Shown here in pieces: positions 53,291-62,625 of a stretch of DNA of 64,000 nucleotides. Made by a program: the position numbers and the translations under genes. How positions within the stretch are numbered: the stretch's first letter is position 1; each line of letters begins with the position of its first letter. The notes under the pieces are model-generated. The model was not told the DNA's origin. It did not search any database and saw only the letters and a program-made list of their open reading frames with translations. This DNA comes from Rhodovulum sp. (lineage in GTDB: Bacteria > Pseudomonadota > Alphaproteobacteria > Rhodobacterales > Rhodobacteraceae): contig PALT01000034.1 of the NCBI GenBank assembly GCA_002706605.1, forward strand, positions 124,001-188,000, in the 5' to 3' direction.

Positions 53291-53333
53291 GGGACGCGGC
53301 GTTTCCGAAATGAAACGGGGAACGGCGATTCCC
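53281..53333 (+). ncRNA. Structured leader of fhs, candidate riboswitch-like element
   Basis: Two consecutive hairpins are visible upstream of fhs. GTTTCGTTTCGG pairs with CCGAAATGAAAC (53281-53316; 12 bp with one G-U pair). GGGAA-CGGCGA-TTCCC follows (53318-53333). Further down, CCCCT and AGGGG could close a 60-nt arm before the AGGAGG site. Fhs leaders in some bacteria carry ZTP (pfl) riboswitches, but I could not line up the required conserved core, so the class is open. Confidence 0.4.
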
Positions 53334-53428
53334 ACCCCTGGCAGGTCGGTTTCCAGAATGCGCACGGGATCGACAGCCGCTATGACGGGCGCGAGGGGCT
53401 TCACCGCTTGGCGTAGGAGGAACCGGGC

Positions 53429-55102
53429 ATGACTGTGAAAAGTGACATCGAAATCGCGCGTGCGGCACCCAAACGGCCGATCACCGAAATCGGCGCGCGA
53501 TTGGACATCCCCGAGGACGCCCTGATCCCCTATGGCCGCGACAAGGCCAAGATCACCCAAGACCACATTGCCACCCTGCAGGATCGCCCGCGCGGCCATC
53601 TGATCCTTGTCACCGCGATCACCCCCACCCCCGCGGGCGAGGGCAAGACGACGACCACCGTCGGGCTTGGCGACGGGTTGTCCCACATCGGCAAGCGCGC
53701 CGCGATCTGTATCCGAGAGGCAAGCCTTGGCCCCTGTTTCGGGATGAAGGGCGGCGCCGCCGGTGGTGGCCACGCGCAGGTCATCCCGATGGAAGACATG
53801 AACCTACATTTCACCGGCGACTTCCACGCGATCACGGCGGCGCATAACCTGCTCTCGGCGATGATCGACAACCACATCTATTGGGGCAATGCCCTGAACA
53901 TCGACGACCGCCGGATCGTCTGGCGGCGCGTGATGGACATGAACGACCGCGCGCTGCGCGATATCGTGGTGGGGCTGGGCGGTGTGGCCAACGGGTTTTC
54001 GCGTCAGACGGGGTTCGACATCACTGTGGCAAGCGAGATCATGGCGATCCTGTGCCTGTCGCGCGATCTGAGCGATCTGGAACGCCGTCTGGGCAATATC
54101 ATTGTCGCCTACACCCGTGAGCGCGCCCCGATCACCGCGCGCGATCTGGGGGCGGACGGGGCGATGACGGTGCTGCTGCGCGATGCGTTGATGCCCAATC
54201 TGGTTCAGACGCTGGATCATACGCCCGCCTTTGTGCATGGCGGCCCGTTCGCCAATATCGCCCATGGTTGTAGTTCCCTGATCGCGACGGAGACGGCGCT
54301 GCGCCTTGCCGATTATGTGGTGACCGAGGCGGGGTTCGGGGCCGATCTGGGCGCGGAAAAGTTTCTGGACATCAAATGCCGCAAGGGCGATCTGGCCCCG
54401 TCGGCGGTGGTTCTGGTGGCGACCGTGCGCGCGCTGAAAATGTCGGGCGGCGTGGAAAAGGGCGACCTTGGCACGCCGGACGCGGATGCCGTCACGCGGG
54501 GCTGTGCGAACCTTGGGCGGCATCTGGAAAACCTTGCGCAATTTGGTGTGCCGGTTGCCGTGGCGATCAACCATTTCACCGCCGATACCGAGGAGGAGTT
54601 GGACGCCATCCGCACCTATGTGGCCGAGCGCGGCGCGCGCGCCATCCTGTGCCGTCACTGGGCGGACGGGGGTGCAGGGGCGGCGGAATTGGCCGAACAT
54701 GTGGCCGATCTGTGTGAAGGGGGTGCGACCCTGACCCCGCTTTATCCCGATGACATGCCACTGGCCGAAAAAATTGAAACCATCGCGACCCGCATTTATC
54801 GCGCCGACGGGGTTGAGATCGGCGCGAAAATCCGCGCGCAACTGGCCGAATGGGAAAAGGCAGGGCACGGGAACTTGCCGATCTGCATGGCCAAGACGCA
54901 ATACAGTTTCACCACCGATCCGACACAGCGCGGCGCGCCCACGGGGTTCACGATTCCCGTGCGCGAGGTGCGCCTGTCCGCCGGTGCAGGGTTCGTCGTG
55001 GCGATCTGCGGGGACATCATGACAATGCCCGGTTTACCGCGTCATCCCGCCGCAGAAAGCATCGCAATAGGCGCAGATGGACATATCACCGGCCTGTTTT
55101 AG
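53429..55102 (+). CDS. fhs: Formate-tetrahydrofolate ligase
   Basis: 557 residues, AGGAGG before the ATG. The ATP site is in [20 protein letters not shown], and [21 protein letters not shown] and [17 protein letters not shown] are family hallmarks. It makes 10-formyl-tetrahydrofolate from formate and ATP. With folD 102 bp downstream it forms a one-carbon module widespread in Roseobacter-group bacteria, which oxidise methyl groups from DMSP, choline and glycine betaine. It has its own leader with strong secondary structure. Confidence 0.96.
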   Translation: MTVKSDIEIARAAPKRPITEIGARLDIPEDALIPYGRDKAKITQDHIATLQDRPRGHLILVTAITPTPAGEGKTTTTVGLGDGLSHIGKRAAICIREASLGPCFGMKGGAAGGGHAQVIPMEDMNLHFTGDFHAITAAHNLLSAMIDNHIYWGNALNIDDRRIVWRRVMDMNDRALRDIVVGLGGVANGFSRQTGFDITVASEIMAILCLSRDLSDLERRLGNIIVAYTRERAPITARDLGADGAMTVLLRDALMPNLVQTLDHTPAFVHGGPFANIAHGCSSLIATETALRLADYVVTEAGFGADLGAEKFLDIKCRKGDLAPSAVVLVATVRALKMSGGVEKGDLGTPDADAVTRGCANLGRHLENLAQFGVPVAVAINHFTADTEEELDAIRTYVAERGARAILCRHWADGGAGAAELAEHVADLCEGGATLTPLYPDDMPLAEKIETIATRIYRADGVEIGAKIRAQLAEWEKAGHGNLPICMAKTQYSFTTDPTQRGAPTGFTIPVREVRLSAGAGFVVAICGDIMTMPGLPRHPAAESIAIGADGHITGLF

Positions 55103-55204
55103 GGCCAAATTGCCGGTGGTTTGCGCGTGCCACACGGTCAGTGTACAGAGCGCGCAAAGACAGCAATCGGCGCGCATCACGGGCGCATTTGGGAAACGGG
55201 ACAG

Positions 55205-56098
55205 ATGACTGCAGACTTGATTGATGGCAAGGAATTCGCGGCCTCGGTGCGGGCCAAGGTGGCCGAGCACGTGGCAACTCTGAAAGAGGTGCACGGGCTG
55301 ACCCCCGGTTTGGCCGTGGTTCTGGTGGGCGAGGACCCCGCCAGCCAGGTTTACGTTCGCAACAAGGGCAAACAGACGATTGAATGCGGCATGAACAGCT
55401 ATGAGCACAAGCTGTCCGCCGACACGACCCAAGAGGACCTGCTGGCCCTTCTGGATCAGTTGAACGCCGATCCCGCCGTGCATGGTATTCTGGTGCAACT
55501 GCCGCTGCCCGCACATCTGAACGAGGATCTGGTGATCAACCGCATCGATCCGGCCAAGGACGTTGACGGGTTCCATATCTCGAACGTCGGTCTGCTGGCC
55601 ACGGGGCAAAAGGCGATGGTGCCCTGCACGCCTCTGGGCTGTTTGATGATGCTGCGTGACCGCCACGGGTCTCTGTCGGGGATGAATGCGGTTGTTGTGG
55701 GGCGTTCAAACATCGTGGGTAAACCGATGGGGCAACTGTTGTTGCGCGATAGCTGCACCGTGACCATCGCCCATTCGCGCACGAAAAACATCGAAGAGAT
55801 CTGTAAACAGGCCGATATCCTTGTGGCGGCGGTCGGGCGCCCGCAGATGATCACCGGCGATTGGGTCAAACCGGGTGCGACCGTGATCGACGTGGGCATC
55901 AACCGCATTGATAAGCCCGAGGGCGGCACGCGTTTGGTCGGTGACGTCGATTTCGAAAGTGCCGCCGCCGTGGCCGGTGCGATCACGCCGGTGCCGGGCG
56001 GGGTGGGTCCGATGACCATCGCCTGTCTGCTGGCCAATACGTTGACCGCGTGCTGTCGCGCCAATGACCTGCCCGAACCCAAAGGTCTGACGGCCTAA
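55205..56098 (+). CDS. folD: Bifunctional methylene-THF dehydrogenase/cyclohydrolase FolD
   Basis: 297 residues from the ATG at 55205. [23 protein letters not shown] has the catalytic region, and [17 protein letters not shown] and [17 protein letters not shown] are the signature blocks. It interconverts methylene-, methenyl- and 10-formyl-tetrahydrofolate, and so uses the product of Fhs. The 102-bp gap after fhs has no clear promoter. A GC hairpin follows the gene. Confidence 0.96.
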   Translation: MTADLIDGKEFAASVRAKVAEHVATLKEVHGLTPGLAVVLVGEDPASQVYVRNKGKQTIECGMNSYEHKLSADTTQEDLLALLDQLNADPAVHGILVQLPLPAHLNEDLVINRIDPAKDVDGFHISNVGLLATGQKAMVPCTPLGCLMMLRDRHGSLSGMNAVVVGRSNIVGKPMGQLLLRDSCTVTIAHSRTKNIEEICKQADILVAAVGRPQMITGDWVKPGATVIDVGINRIDKPEGGTRLVGDVDFESAAAVAGAITPVPGGVGPMTIACLLANTLTACCRANDLPEPKGLTA

Positions 56099-56106
56099 AA
56101 TCACGC

Positions 56107-56134
56107 GGCGGGTGGGGCACAGGTCCCGCCCGCC
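56107..56134. terminator. GC hairpin between folD and pdeM
   Basis: GGCGGGTGGG pairs with CCCGCCCGCC (10 bp, one G-U pair) around an 8-nt loop. Only a weak T-rich stretch follows on the plus strand (GTTGTCGT). On the minus strand the tail is GCGTGATTTTAGG. It probably separates the two convergent genes. Confidence 0.5.
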
Positions 56135-56154
56135 GTTGTCGTGCGGTCAGGCTG

Positions 56155-56808
56155 TCAGCACGCGCCATAGGGCACAACATACGTGCGCGCCCCTATTAGA
56201 ACCGCGCGGGCGTCCGGTGCCATCAACCCCGACAGAACGTCCGAGCCCGCCCGCAACCCGCCGGTATAGGTGCCAAACGCGGGCAGGATCACACGCCGCG
56301 CGTCATACAAGAAACAGGGCCGCGCGATGCCCGCGATCCGTGCCTTGGGGTGGTAATGGCCGGACAGCTCCGCCATGCCGTCATCCGTCGCGATATGGCG
56401 AAAGGTCAGCCCGTCCAGCGCGACCTCGGCCCGATGCGTACCGCCCAGATCGGTGGGGCCGGGGTCATGGTTGCCCTCAACCCAAATCCATTCCCGCCCC
56501 GCCATCAGACGCAGGATCCAATCCCGCATGTCGGGGTGCAGGTTCTGCTCGGCCCCCAGATCGTCGAAACTGTCGCCAAGGCAGATGACCGTGCGCGCGC
56601 CGGTCGCCTCAATCTCGGCCTCAAGCCGGGACAGGGTGTCCTGCGTTTCATAGGGCGGCAGGAACGTGCCGCCACGCCGCGCCATCCGGTCCGATTTTCC
56701 AAGGTGTAGGTCCGACACCACCAACACCCCGCGCGCCGACCACCACAACGCGCCGGATGCGCGCGCGCTGAGGCTGTGATCGCCAAAGGGAAAGTCGTGG
56801 TTGTTCAT
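56155..56808 (-). CDS. pdeM: Ligase-associated DNA damage response endonuclease PdeM
   Basis: 217 residues, calcineurin-type metallophosphoesterase. Metal-binding motifs are in order: VVSDLHLGKSD, CLGDSFDD, WVEGNHDPG and LSGHYHPKA. The family is found beside Lhr-type helicases, a nuclease and an ATP-dependent ligase in a repair set. Here only the helicase gene lies next to it (40 bp upstream on the same strand). The ATG at 56808 follows a short gap. Confidence 0.88.
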   Translation of the reverse strand: MNNHDFPFGDHSLSARASGALWWSARGVLVVSDLHLGKSDRMARRGGTFLPPYETQDTLSRLEAEIEATGARTVICLGDSFDDLGAEQNLHPDMRDWILRLMAGREWIWVEGNHDPGPTDLGGTHRAEVALDGLTFRHIATDDGMAELSGHYHPKARIAGIARPCFLYDARRVILPAFGTYTGGLRAGSDVLSGLMAPDARAVLIGARTYVVPYGAC

Positions 56809-56847
56809 GCCTTGTTCTGGACCGGATCGGGCGCGGAATGCAAGGTG

Positions 56848-59253
56848 CTAGGGCGCCAATCCCGCCGCCGCCATGGCCTGTTCCGCCGCGCGTGCCAGCA
56901 TGGTTTCCTGCGCCGCGCCCTTGATCGGGATTTTGCCCGCCTCAAGGAACAGAGGCGCGGCAAGGGGGCTGACGCGGTTCAACGCCACATGGTCAATCCG
57001 GCCCGCCACACGGGTCAGCATCTGTTCGATCCGCCCGAAATCGACAAGGCCCTCATGCGCCTGATCGCGGGTGATGCGCATCAACAGGTGACCCGGGTCG
57101 TATTTGTGCAAGGTGTCGTACAGGATGTCGCTGCTGAACGTGGCTTGGCGTCCGGATTTGCGGCGTCCCGGCGTGTTGCGTTCGATCAGGCCCGCGATCA
57201 CGGCGCAGCCCCGAAAGGTGCGTTTCATCACGGCGTTTCCGTTCAGCCAATCCTGAAACCCGTCCCGCATCTGATCCATCGACAAGAGCGCCCCCGGATC
57301 GGGTGGCAGGTCCAATCCCCAGATCAGCGTCGCGTAATCCGTCGACACAAATCCAAGGGGATTGAGACCCGCCAACTCCATCTGTTGGGTCAACAGCAAC
57401 CCCAGGGTCTGTTGCGCGTTGCGCCCCGCGAACCCGTAGACACAGGTGTGGGCGCGCCCGTCATGGGGAAAGGTTTCGATCAACAACCGGTCCGGCGCAG
57501 GCAGGCGGGATACCTGTTTTTGCAGGTTCAGCCAATCGGCGGTATGGGCGGGCAGGGCGGACCAATCCCCACGGTGCAGCATCCCCATCACGCGGTCGGA
57601 TAGTTGGGTCGAGGTGGCGAATTTAGTCCCTGAAAATACGGCGATTTTCGGGGTTTTGCTGTGGTTCGGGGTGACCTCTAGGGTCATCTCACGCAGGCCC
57701 TCATAGCGCACGATCTGTCCGCCGATCAGGAACGTATCGCCGGTGGATAGGGTGGCGGCAAAAGCCTCTTCGACCTCACCCAAGGGCGCGCCGCCGCGCC
57801 GGTGTTTCAGGCGCACTTTCATCATTTCGCTGTCGACAATCGTGCCGATGTTCATGCGGATTTGGGATGCCGTGCGCGGGTCGCGCAGCTGCCAGAGATC
57901 GCCGCGCATTTGCAGGCGCTGATATTTGTCATAGGCGCGCAGGGCATAACCGCCCGTGGCGACAAAGGTCAGACAATCGTCGAAATCCGCGCGGGACAGG
58001 CGGTGATAGGGCCCCGCGCGACGTACTTCGTCAAACAGGTCACCCGCACTGAACGGGGCAGAGGCGGCCATGATCATGATATGCTGACACAGCACGTCCA
58101 ATGGCCCATCGCCGCGCGTATCGCCGTCCAGATCCCCGTCGCGCACGGCCTCTAGGGCGGCGACGCATTCCACCACCTCAAACCGGTTGGCGGGGACCAA
58201 GCGCGCCTTGGACGGGGCGTTATAGCGGTGGTTCGCGCGCCCGATCCGCTGAACCAGGCGCTTGACGTTTTTGGGCGCGCCGACCTGCACCACCAGATCG
58301 ACATTCCCCCAGTCGATTCCAAGGTCCAGCGATCCGGTGCAGACCACCGCGCGCAACTGTCCCGCGACCATCGCGGCCTCAACCCGATCCCGTTGTTCGC
58401 GCGACAGGCTGCCGTGGTGGATGGCGATGGGCAGGGCGTCTTCATTGGCCAACCACAGGGCGTGAAAAAAGATCTCGGCCTGCGCGCGGGTGTTGTGAAA
58501 GATGAGGGTGGTTTGGTGCGCCTTGACCTGTTCCAAAATCGCGGGGATCGCATAGGTGCCACCGCCACCCGACCACGGGGGCGGCGCGTCCGTGTGCAGC
58601 ATATCGATGTCCGGCGCGGGACCGGGATCGGCGTGCAAAACGGCGCAGGGATCGGGATGGCGCGCAAGGAAGGTCGCCAATGCGGCGGGGTCCTCAACCG
58701 TTGCCGATAGGCCCACGCGGCGCAGATCGGGGGCAAGGGTCGACAGGCGCGACAGGCACAGCATCAGTTGATCGCCGCGTTTGCTCTCGGCTAGGGCGTG
58801 GATTTCGTCGACCACCACCCGTTGCAGCCCCGCGAAAATCTTGGGCGCATCGGGATAGCTGAGCAATAGCGCGAGGCTCTCTGGCGTGGTCAACAGGATG
58901 TGGGGCGGGTCGGCGCGTTGACGTTTGCGGGTGGTTTGCGATGTGTCGCCGGTGCGGTCCTCAACACGGATGTTCAGGCCCATTTCGGTGATCGGCGTGG
59001 TCAGGTTCCGACGAATGTCGTTGGCCAGCGCCTTGAGCGGCGAAATGTAGAGCGTGTGCAAGCCTGCATCGGGTTCCGCCCCCAATTCCACCAATGTCGG
59101 TAGAAAACCGGCAAGCGTTTTGCCCCCGCCCGTTGGGGCCACCAACAGGGTCGCGGGCGCATCGGCGCGATCTAGCATCGCCTGCTGATGCGGGTGCAGA
59201 TCCCAGTTTCGGGCGTCAAACCAGTCTTGGATATAGGGGGGCAGGGCGGACAT
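56848..59253 (-). CDS. Ligase-associated DEXH-box helicase (Lhr type)
   Basis: 801 residues from the ATG at 59253; nine extra codons of the open frame are not family-like. Helicase motifs are LLVAPTGGGKTLAGFLP (I), VVDEIHALAESKRGDQ (II), VGLSATVEDP (III), and VQRIGRANHRY (VI). The C-terminal half has the winged-helix and DUF4177-like regions of Lhr proteins. Together with PdeM it belongs to the ligase-associated DNA damage response set. The ligase and exonuclease genes of that set are not in this window. Confidence 0.92.
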   Translation of the reverse strand: MSALPPYIQDWFDARNWDLHPHQQAMLDRADAPATLLVAPTGGGKTLAGFLPTLVELGAEPDAGLHTLYISPLKALANDIRRNLTTPITEMGLNIRVEDRTGDTSQTTRKRQRADPPHILLTTPESLALLLSYPDAPKIFAGLQRVVVDEIHALAESKRGDQLMLCLSRLSTLAPDLRRVGLSATVEDPAALATFLARHPDPCAVLHADPGPAPDIDMLHTDAPPPWSGGGGTYAIPAILEQVKAHQTTLIFHNTRAQAEIFFHALWLANEDALPIAIHHGSLSREQRDRVEAAMVAGQLRAVVCTGSLDLGIDWGNVDLVVQVGAPKNVKRLVQRIGRANHRYNAPSKARLVPANRFEVVECVAALEAVRDGDLDGDTRGDGPLDVLCQHIMIMAASAPFSAGDLFDEVRRAGPYHRLSRADFDDCLTFVATGGYALRAYDKYQRLQMRGDLWQLRDPRTASQIRMNIGTIVDSEMMKVRLKHRRGGAPLGEVEEAFAATLSTGDTFLIGGQIVRYEGLREMTLEVTPNHSKTPKIAVFSGTKFATSTQLSDRVMGMLHRGDWSALPAHTADWLNLQKQVSRLPAPDRLLIETFPHDGRAHTCVYGFAGRNAQQTLGLLLTQQMELAGLNPLGFVSTDYATLIWGLDLPPDPGALLSMDQMRDGFQDWLNGNAVMKRTFRGCAVIAGLIERNTPGRRKSGRQATFSSDILYDTLHKYDPGHLLMRITRDQAHEGLVDFGRIEQMLTRVAGRIDHVALNRVSPLAAPLFLEAGKIPIKGAAQETMLARAAEQAMAAAGLAP

Positions 59254-59291
59254 ACACCCAAGGTGCGCCGCCCGTGCCAAAGGTCAAGAGG

Positions 59292-60602
59292 TCAGTGGAT
59301 GATCGTCTCTTCGCGTACGAACATGTTGGCCCATGCGCGGTCGATCAACTCGGGTGTCATCTGGTACGGGATGCCCTCAAACTCACAAATCGAAATCATC
59401 TGATCGATCAGGAATACGGGTTGATAGTTGGCGTATTCGTTGTCGATCTCGGGGTATTTGTGTTTCAGCAGATAGATCAGCGTATCCTCGTCCAGCGGCA
59501 TTTTCTTTTTGCGCGCCACAAGGGCAAAGATTTTCAGGTAATCTTCCTGACAGGGGCCGTCGATCTTGATCTTGTAGAAAATCCGGCGCAACGCGGCGCG
59601 GTCAAAGATCTCGTTCGGGTGGAAGTTGGTCGAGAAGATAACCAGCGTGTCGAACGGCACCTCGAATTTCTCACCCGATTGCAGGGCCAGAATATCGCGG
59701 TTTTCTTCAAGCGGAACGATCCAGCGGTTGACCAGTGCCTGCGGCGGTTCGGCCTGACGGCCAAGGTCGTCCACGATGAACACGCCGCCGGTCGATTTCA
59801 TCTGCAAAGGCGCCTGATAGGTGCGCGCGGTCGGGTTATAGACAAGGTCCAGCATCGACAGGGACAGTTCCCCCCCCGTCACAACGGTCGGGCGTTCGCA
59901 CAGCACATAGCGCGTGTCGAACCGCCGCCCGCTGCGGCGCAGACTGTTCGGATCATCGACCATTTCCTCGGCGGCCGAGTGGATGATCGGGTCATACACG
60001 GTGATCACCTGGCCGGAATATTCCACGGCGCGGGGGACATAGATCTTGTCGCCCAATGCATCGCGAATCCCGTTCGAGATCGACGATTTACCGTTGCCCG
60101 GCGGGCCATACATCAGGATAGAGCGGCCCGCGGACACCGCAGGGCCAAGGTTCGACAACAGGTCATCGGGCAGGATCAGGTGCCCCATTGCGCCGGTCAA
60201 CTGTTGGCGGGTGATCTGGATGTTGCGGATGGATTGGCGTTTGACCTGTTCGGCGTAGACGTCCATCGGCACGGGCATTGCGCCGTAATATTCCGATTGA
60301 GCCAGTGCATCCAGCGCGCGCGATTTCCCCGCATCGGTCAGTTGATATCCCATTTCCCCGCCCGAGTTCGCGTGCAGGGTCCCCGTCGCCTCGAGCAGCT
60401 TTTGCGAACGCGCCAGATCGACCAATTCCTGTGTCACGGTCAGGGGCAGGCAAATCGCCTTGGCGATGTCGCTGACCATGTCGGCGTTCATGCGGAAAAT
60501 CGTTTTCAGCAGGATGTCCCGCATCATCACGATCGGCAGCTGCATTTCCGCCAGCGACTTGGGCGCGGGCGGTGCGATGACGTTGGAAATGGGTGCGTTC
60601 AT
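59292..60602 (-). CDS. AAA family ATPase of the Tad/Flp pilus region
   Basis: 436 residues. A conserved N-terminal winged-helix-like region of about 150 residues is followed by Walker A GPPGNGKSS (about residue 169), Walker B GGVFIVDDLGRQ, and sensor region VIFSTNFHPNEIFDRAALRR. There is no membrane helix or signal peptide. It is separated from the prepilin peptidase gene by 75 bp in the same direction and sits at the end of the Tad locus. It is not one of the standard TadA/TadZ ATPases; a role in pilus regulation is inferred from position only. Confidence 0.75.
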   Translation of the reverse strand: MNAPISNVIAPPAPKSLAEMQLPIVMMRDILLKTIFRMNADMVSDIAKAICLPLTVTQELVDLARSQKLLEATGTLHANSGGEMGYQLTDAGKSRALDALAQSEYYGAMPVPMDVYAEQVKRQSIRNIQITRQQLTGAMGHLILPDDLLSNLGPAVSAGRSILMYGPPGNGKSSISNGIRDALGDKIYVPRAVEYSGQVITVYDPIIHSAAEEMVDDPNSLRRSGRRFDTRYVLCERPTVVTGGELSLSMLDLVYNPTARTYQAPLQMKSTGGVFIVDDLGRQAEPPQALVNRWIVPLEENRDILALQSGEKFEVPFDTLVIFSTNFHPNEIFDRAALRRIFYKIKIDGPCQEDYLKIFALVARKKKMPLDEDTLIYLLKHKYPEIDNEYANYQPVFLIDQMISICEFEGIPYQMTPELIDRAWANMFVREETIIH

Positions 60603-60677
60603 GAATTTGCTCTTAAACCGCTAAACTGTTTCCGGATGGATAACAGCGCGGTGTGGCAAATCTTGGGCAGGACTGCG

Positions 60678-61160
60678 TCACGAGGCGGCAAATGCCGACA
60701 ATGCAAGGTAGATCGGCAATCCCGTCCCAAGGGCCAGCCCCATGGGGAAATCGCGCCGCTCCCAGCTTTGCCAATCGGGGGTGGCGCGGCGCACGGCGGG
60801 GATGCGTTTGGCCACGCGGTGCACGATAAAGGCCGCAATCAGGATTAGGGAAAACATCATCAGGAACCCGCCAATGTCCTCATTCGCGACAAAGGGGGCC
60901 ATGGCGGCGGCGAATTTCGCATCGCCCGCGCCCAACGGCCCGACGGACGCCAGAACAAAGCCGATCACCAGAACCACCGCGAAATGGGCCCACCGCCATG
61001 CATAGACGTCCAGAGGCAAAACAAACGGGCCAACCACCGCAAACACCGCCAACAGGGCGATGACCGCCTTGTTTGGGATCAGCATGGTTTTCACGTCGCT
61101 AAAGGCCACCCACAGGCCAATCACAACAGCAAAGGGCAGAAAAATCAGATCAGCGTTCAT
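60678..61160 (-). CDS. cpaA: Prepilin peptidase (A24 family, CpaA/TadV)
   Basis: 160 residues, six hydrophobic helices. The two active-site aspartates are visible: FSDVKTMLIPNKAV near residue 22 and GAGDAKFAAAMAPF near residue 78. It cleaves the leader peptide of Flp pilins. This short type lacks the methylase domain. It is 8 bp after the TPR gene stop. Confidence 0.9.
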   Translation of the reverse strand: MNADLIFLPFAVVIGLWVAFSDVKTMLIPNKAVIALLAVFAVVGPFVLPLDVYAWRWAHFAVVLVIGFVLASVGPLGAGDAKFAAAMAPFVANEDIGGFLMMFSLILIAAFIVHRVAKRIPAVRRATPDWQSWERRDFPMGLALGTGLPIYLALSAFAAS

Positions 61161-61168
61161 CGGTCGGA

Positions 61169-62029
61169 TCAGTTCGAGATGTTGCTTTCCAGCGCCCGCA
61201 GGGACCGGACGGCCTCTTCAAAGTGCTGGGGGTGCGTGTCGATAGCGTCCTGCAACAGGCCCTTGCCGATGGTGATGTCGCCTTGCTTTACCGCCGATAG
61301 GGCAAGCGTATAGAGCAGTTGCGCGCGCTCGACCTGACTGACCTCGATGACCGGCATCTTGTAGTTGCGTTGCGCCCCACGGGCCAGAACGAGGTTGTTC
61401 TTGGCCGTAAACAGATCGCGGTCGTAGTTCAGCGCCTCAAAGAACAGACGTTCGGCGTCTTGGAAATCACCGCGGGTCAGTTTCGAATAGCCCCAGTTGT
61501 TCAGAACGCTCGACGGTTTGGTGGTCAGGCCGACGGCGGTTTCATAAAAACTGTCGGCGTGGTCCCATTCGTTGTTGCTGTCGGCGACCATGGCCTCAAG
61601 GCGGTAGCGCTTGTAGGTCTCGATGGTGGGGGGGATGGAGTCCAGAACCACCTCGGCCTCATCCCATTCACCGGCACGGATCAGGGCGTCGGCGTAATCA
61701 ACCTTGTCATCATTGTTGGACAGGGGATGCTGGGTCACATTGCGCCAGACGGCGGCGGCCTCAATCGATTTTTTCGCGCGCACCAAGGACGTGCCAAGGC
61801 CGCGTTGATAATCAATGCGGTCGGGCTGTTCGGACAACAAACGTCGATAATAGGCGGCGGCCTCATTCGGGTCCGCGACGGACAGCATGATTTCGTTCAG
61901 GCTTGCCTCATCCGAGGCGATGACGTCCTGAATGGCGCGTTCGACCTCTTCTTCAGAGGTGGGGCCACCACATGCGGCCAATGCCAATGCACTGCAAAGG
62001 CAGATAGAAATAACGGACAGTTGGCGCAT
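61169..62029 (-). CDS. TPR lipoprotein of Tad locus (TadD-like)
   Basis: 286 residues with a lipobox (ALAACGG, Cys about residue 20), then repeated helical pairs recognisable as tetratricopeptide repeats (AAAYYRRLLSEQPDRIDYQRG, then EWDEAEVVLDSIPPTIETY, NNWGYSKLTRGDFQDAERLF). TadD-type proteins are outer-membrane pilotins for the Flp pilus secretin. A second TPR lipoprotein is encoded 26 bp upstream, so the locus has a pair. Confidence 0.82.
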   Translation of the reverse strand: MRQLSVISICLCSALALAACGGPTSEEEVERAIQDVIASDEASLNEIMLSVADPNEAAAYYRRLLSEQPDRIDYQRGLGTSLVRAKKSIEAAAVWRNVTQHPLSNNDDKVDYADALIRAGEWDEAEVVLDSIPPTIETYKRYRLEAMVADSNNEWDHADSFYETAVGLTTKPSSVLNNWGYSKLTRGDFQDAERLFFEALNYDRDLFTAKNNLVLARGAQRNYKMPVIEVSQVERAQLLYTLALSAVKQGDITIGKGLLQDAIDTHPQHFEEAVRSLRALESNISN

Positions 62030-62055
62030 TTTTGCGTCCTTTTACTGCTCTGACC

Positions 62056-62622
62056 TCAGGGGGTGGACAGCAGAAGGTAGGAACCGCTCCCCCGTCTCAC
62101 CAGCTCGAAATTATCGTTTTGAGTGGTATCATACGCAGTATTTTCTGTTTTTGCGATAGCCAAGCGCAGATTTTCACGGATTTCTGTAGAAAGGCCACGG
62201 TCCAAACCGAACGCTGTTCGAAAAACATTGCGGGCCTCGGCCACGTTGCCCTGTTCCATCAACGTCACGCCAAGGTTGTTCCACGCGGGCACGAAGGTCT
62301 CGTCTTGTTGGATGGCCTCGCGCAACAGGGCCTCGGCCTGACCCAAACGGGCCAGTTTCAGGTTGGCCGACCCCAGCGCGGACAGGACGTCCACCGTGAT
62401 CCCCTGTTCCCCGGCGGCGCGGTAATAGGCCTTGAGCGCAAGTTCGTATTCGCCCGCCGCCATCAAACGGTGCCCGACGATCAGACCATCCACGGCCTGT
62501 GTGACCTCGGGGGTGCCTGCCGGTGCTGCGGGGCCTTCGTATAACGGCGTCAGGCCGCCCGTCGATTGCTGACAGGCGGCCGTGGCCATAATCATAAGAA
62601 AGCCCAACGCGCGTTGGATCAT
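62056..62622 (-). CDS. tadD: TPR lipoprotein of Tad locus (second TadD-like)
   Basis: 188 residues with a lipobox (MATAAC, Cys about 17). Two to three tetratricopeptide repeats follow (YELALKAYYRAAGEQGITVDV, LARLGQAEALLREAIQQDE, NNLGVTLMEQGNVAEARNVF). It is adjacent to tadC (4 bp) and probably the primary TadD pilotin. The duplication of this function in tandem is notable. Confidence 0.85.
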   Translation of the reverse strand: MIQRALGFLMIMATAACQQSTGGLTPLYEGPAAPAGTPEVTQAVDGLIVGHRLMAAGEYELALKAYYRAAGEQGITVDVLSALGSANLKLARLGQAEALLREAIQQDETFVPAWNNLGVTLMEQGNVAEARNVFRTAFGLDRGLSTEIRENLRLAIAKTENTAYDTTQNDNFELVRRGSGSYLLLSTP

Positions 62623-62625
62623 GCG

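Noticed and set aside
53232-53428. ZTP (pfl) riboswitch before fhs
   Set aside because: The end piece CCGCTTGGCG resembles the pseudoknot strand, but the conserved upstream core and its pairing partner could not be aligned. Kept only as a structured leader of unknown class.
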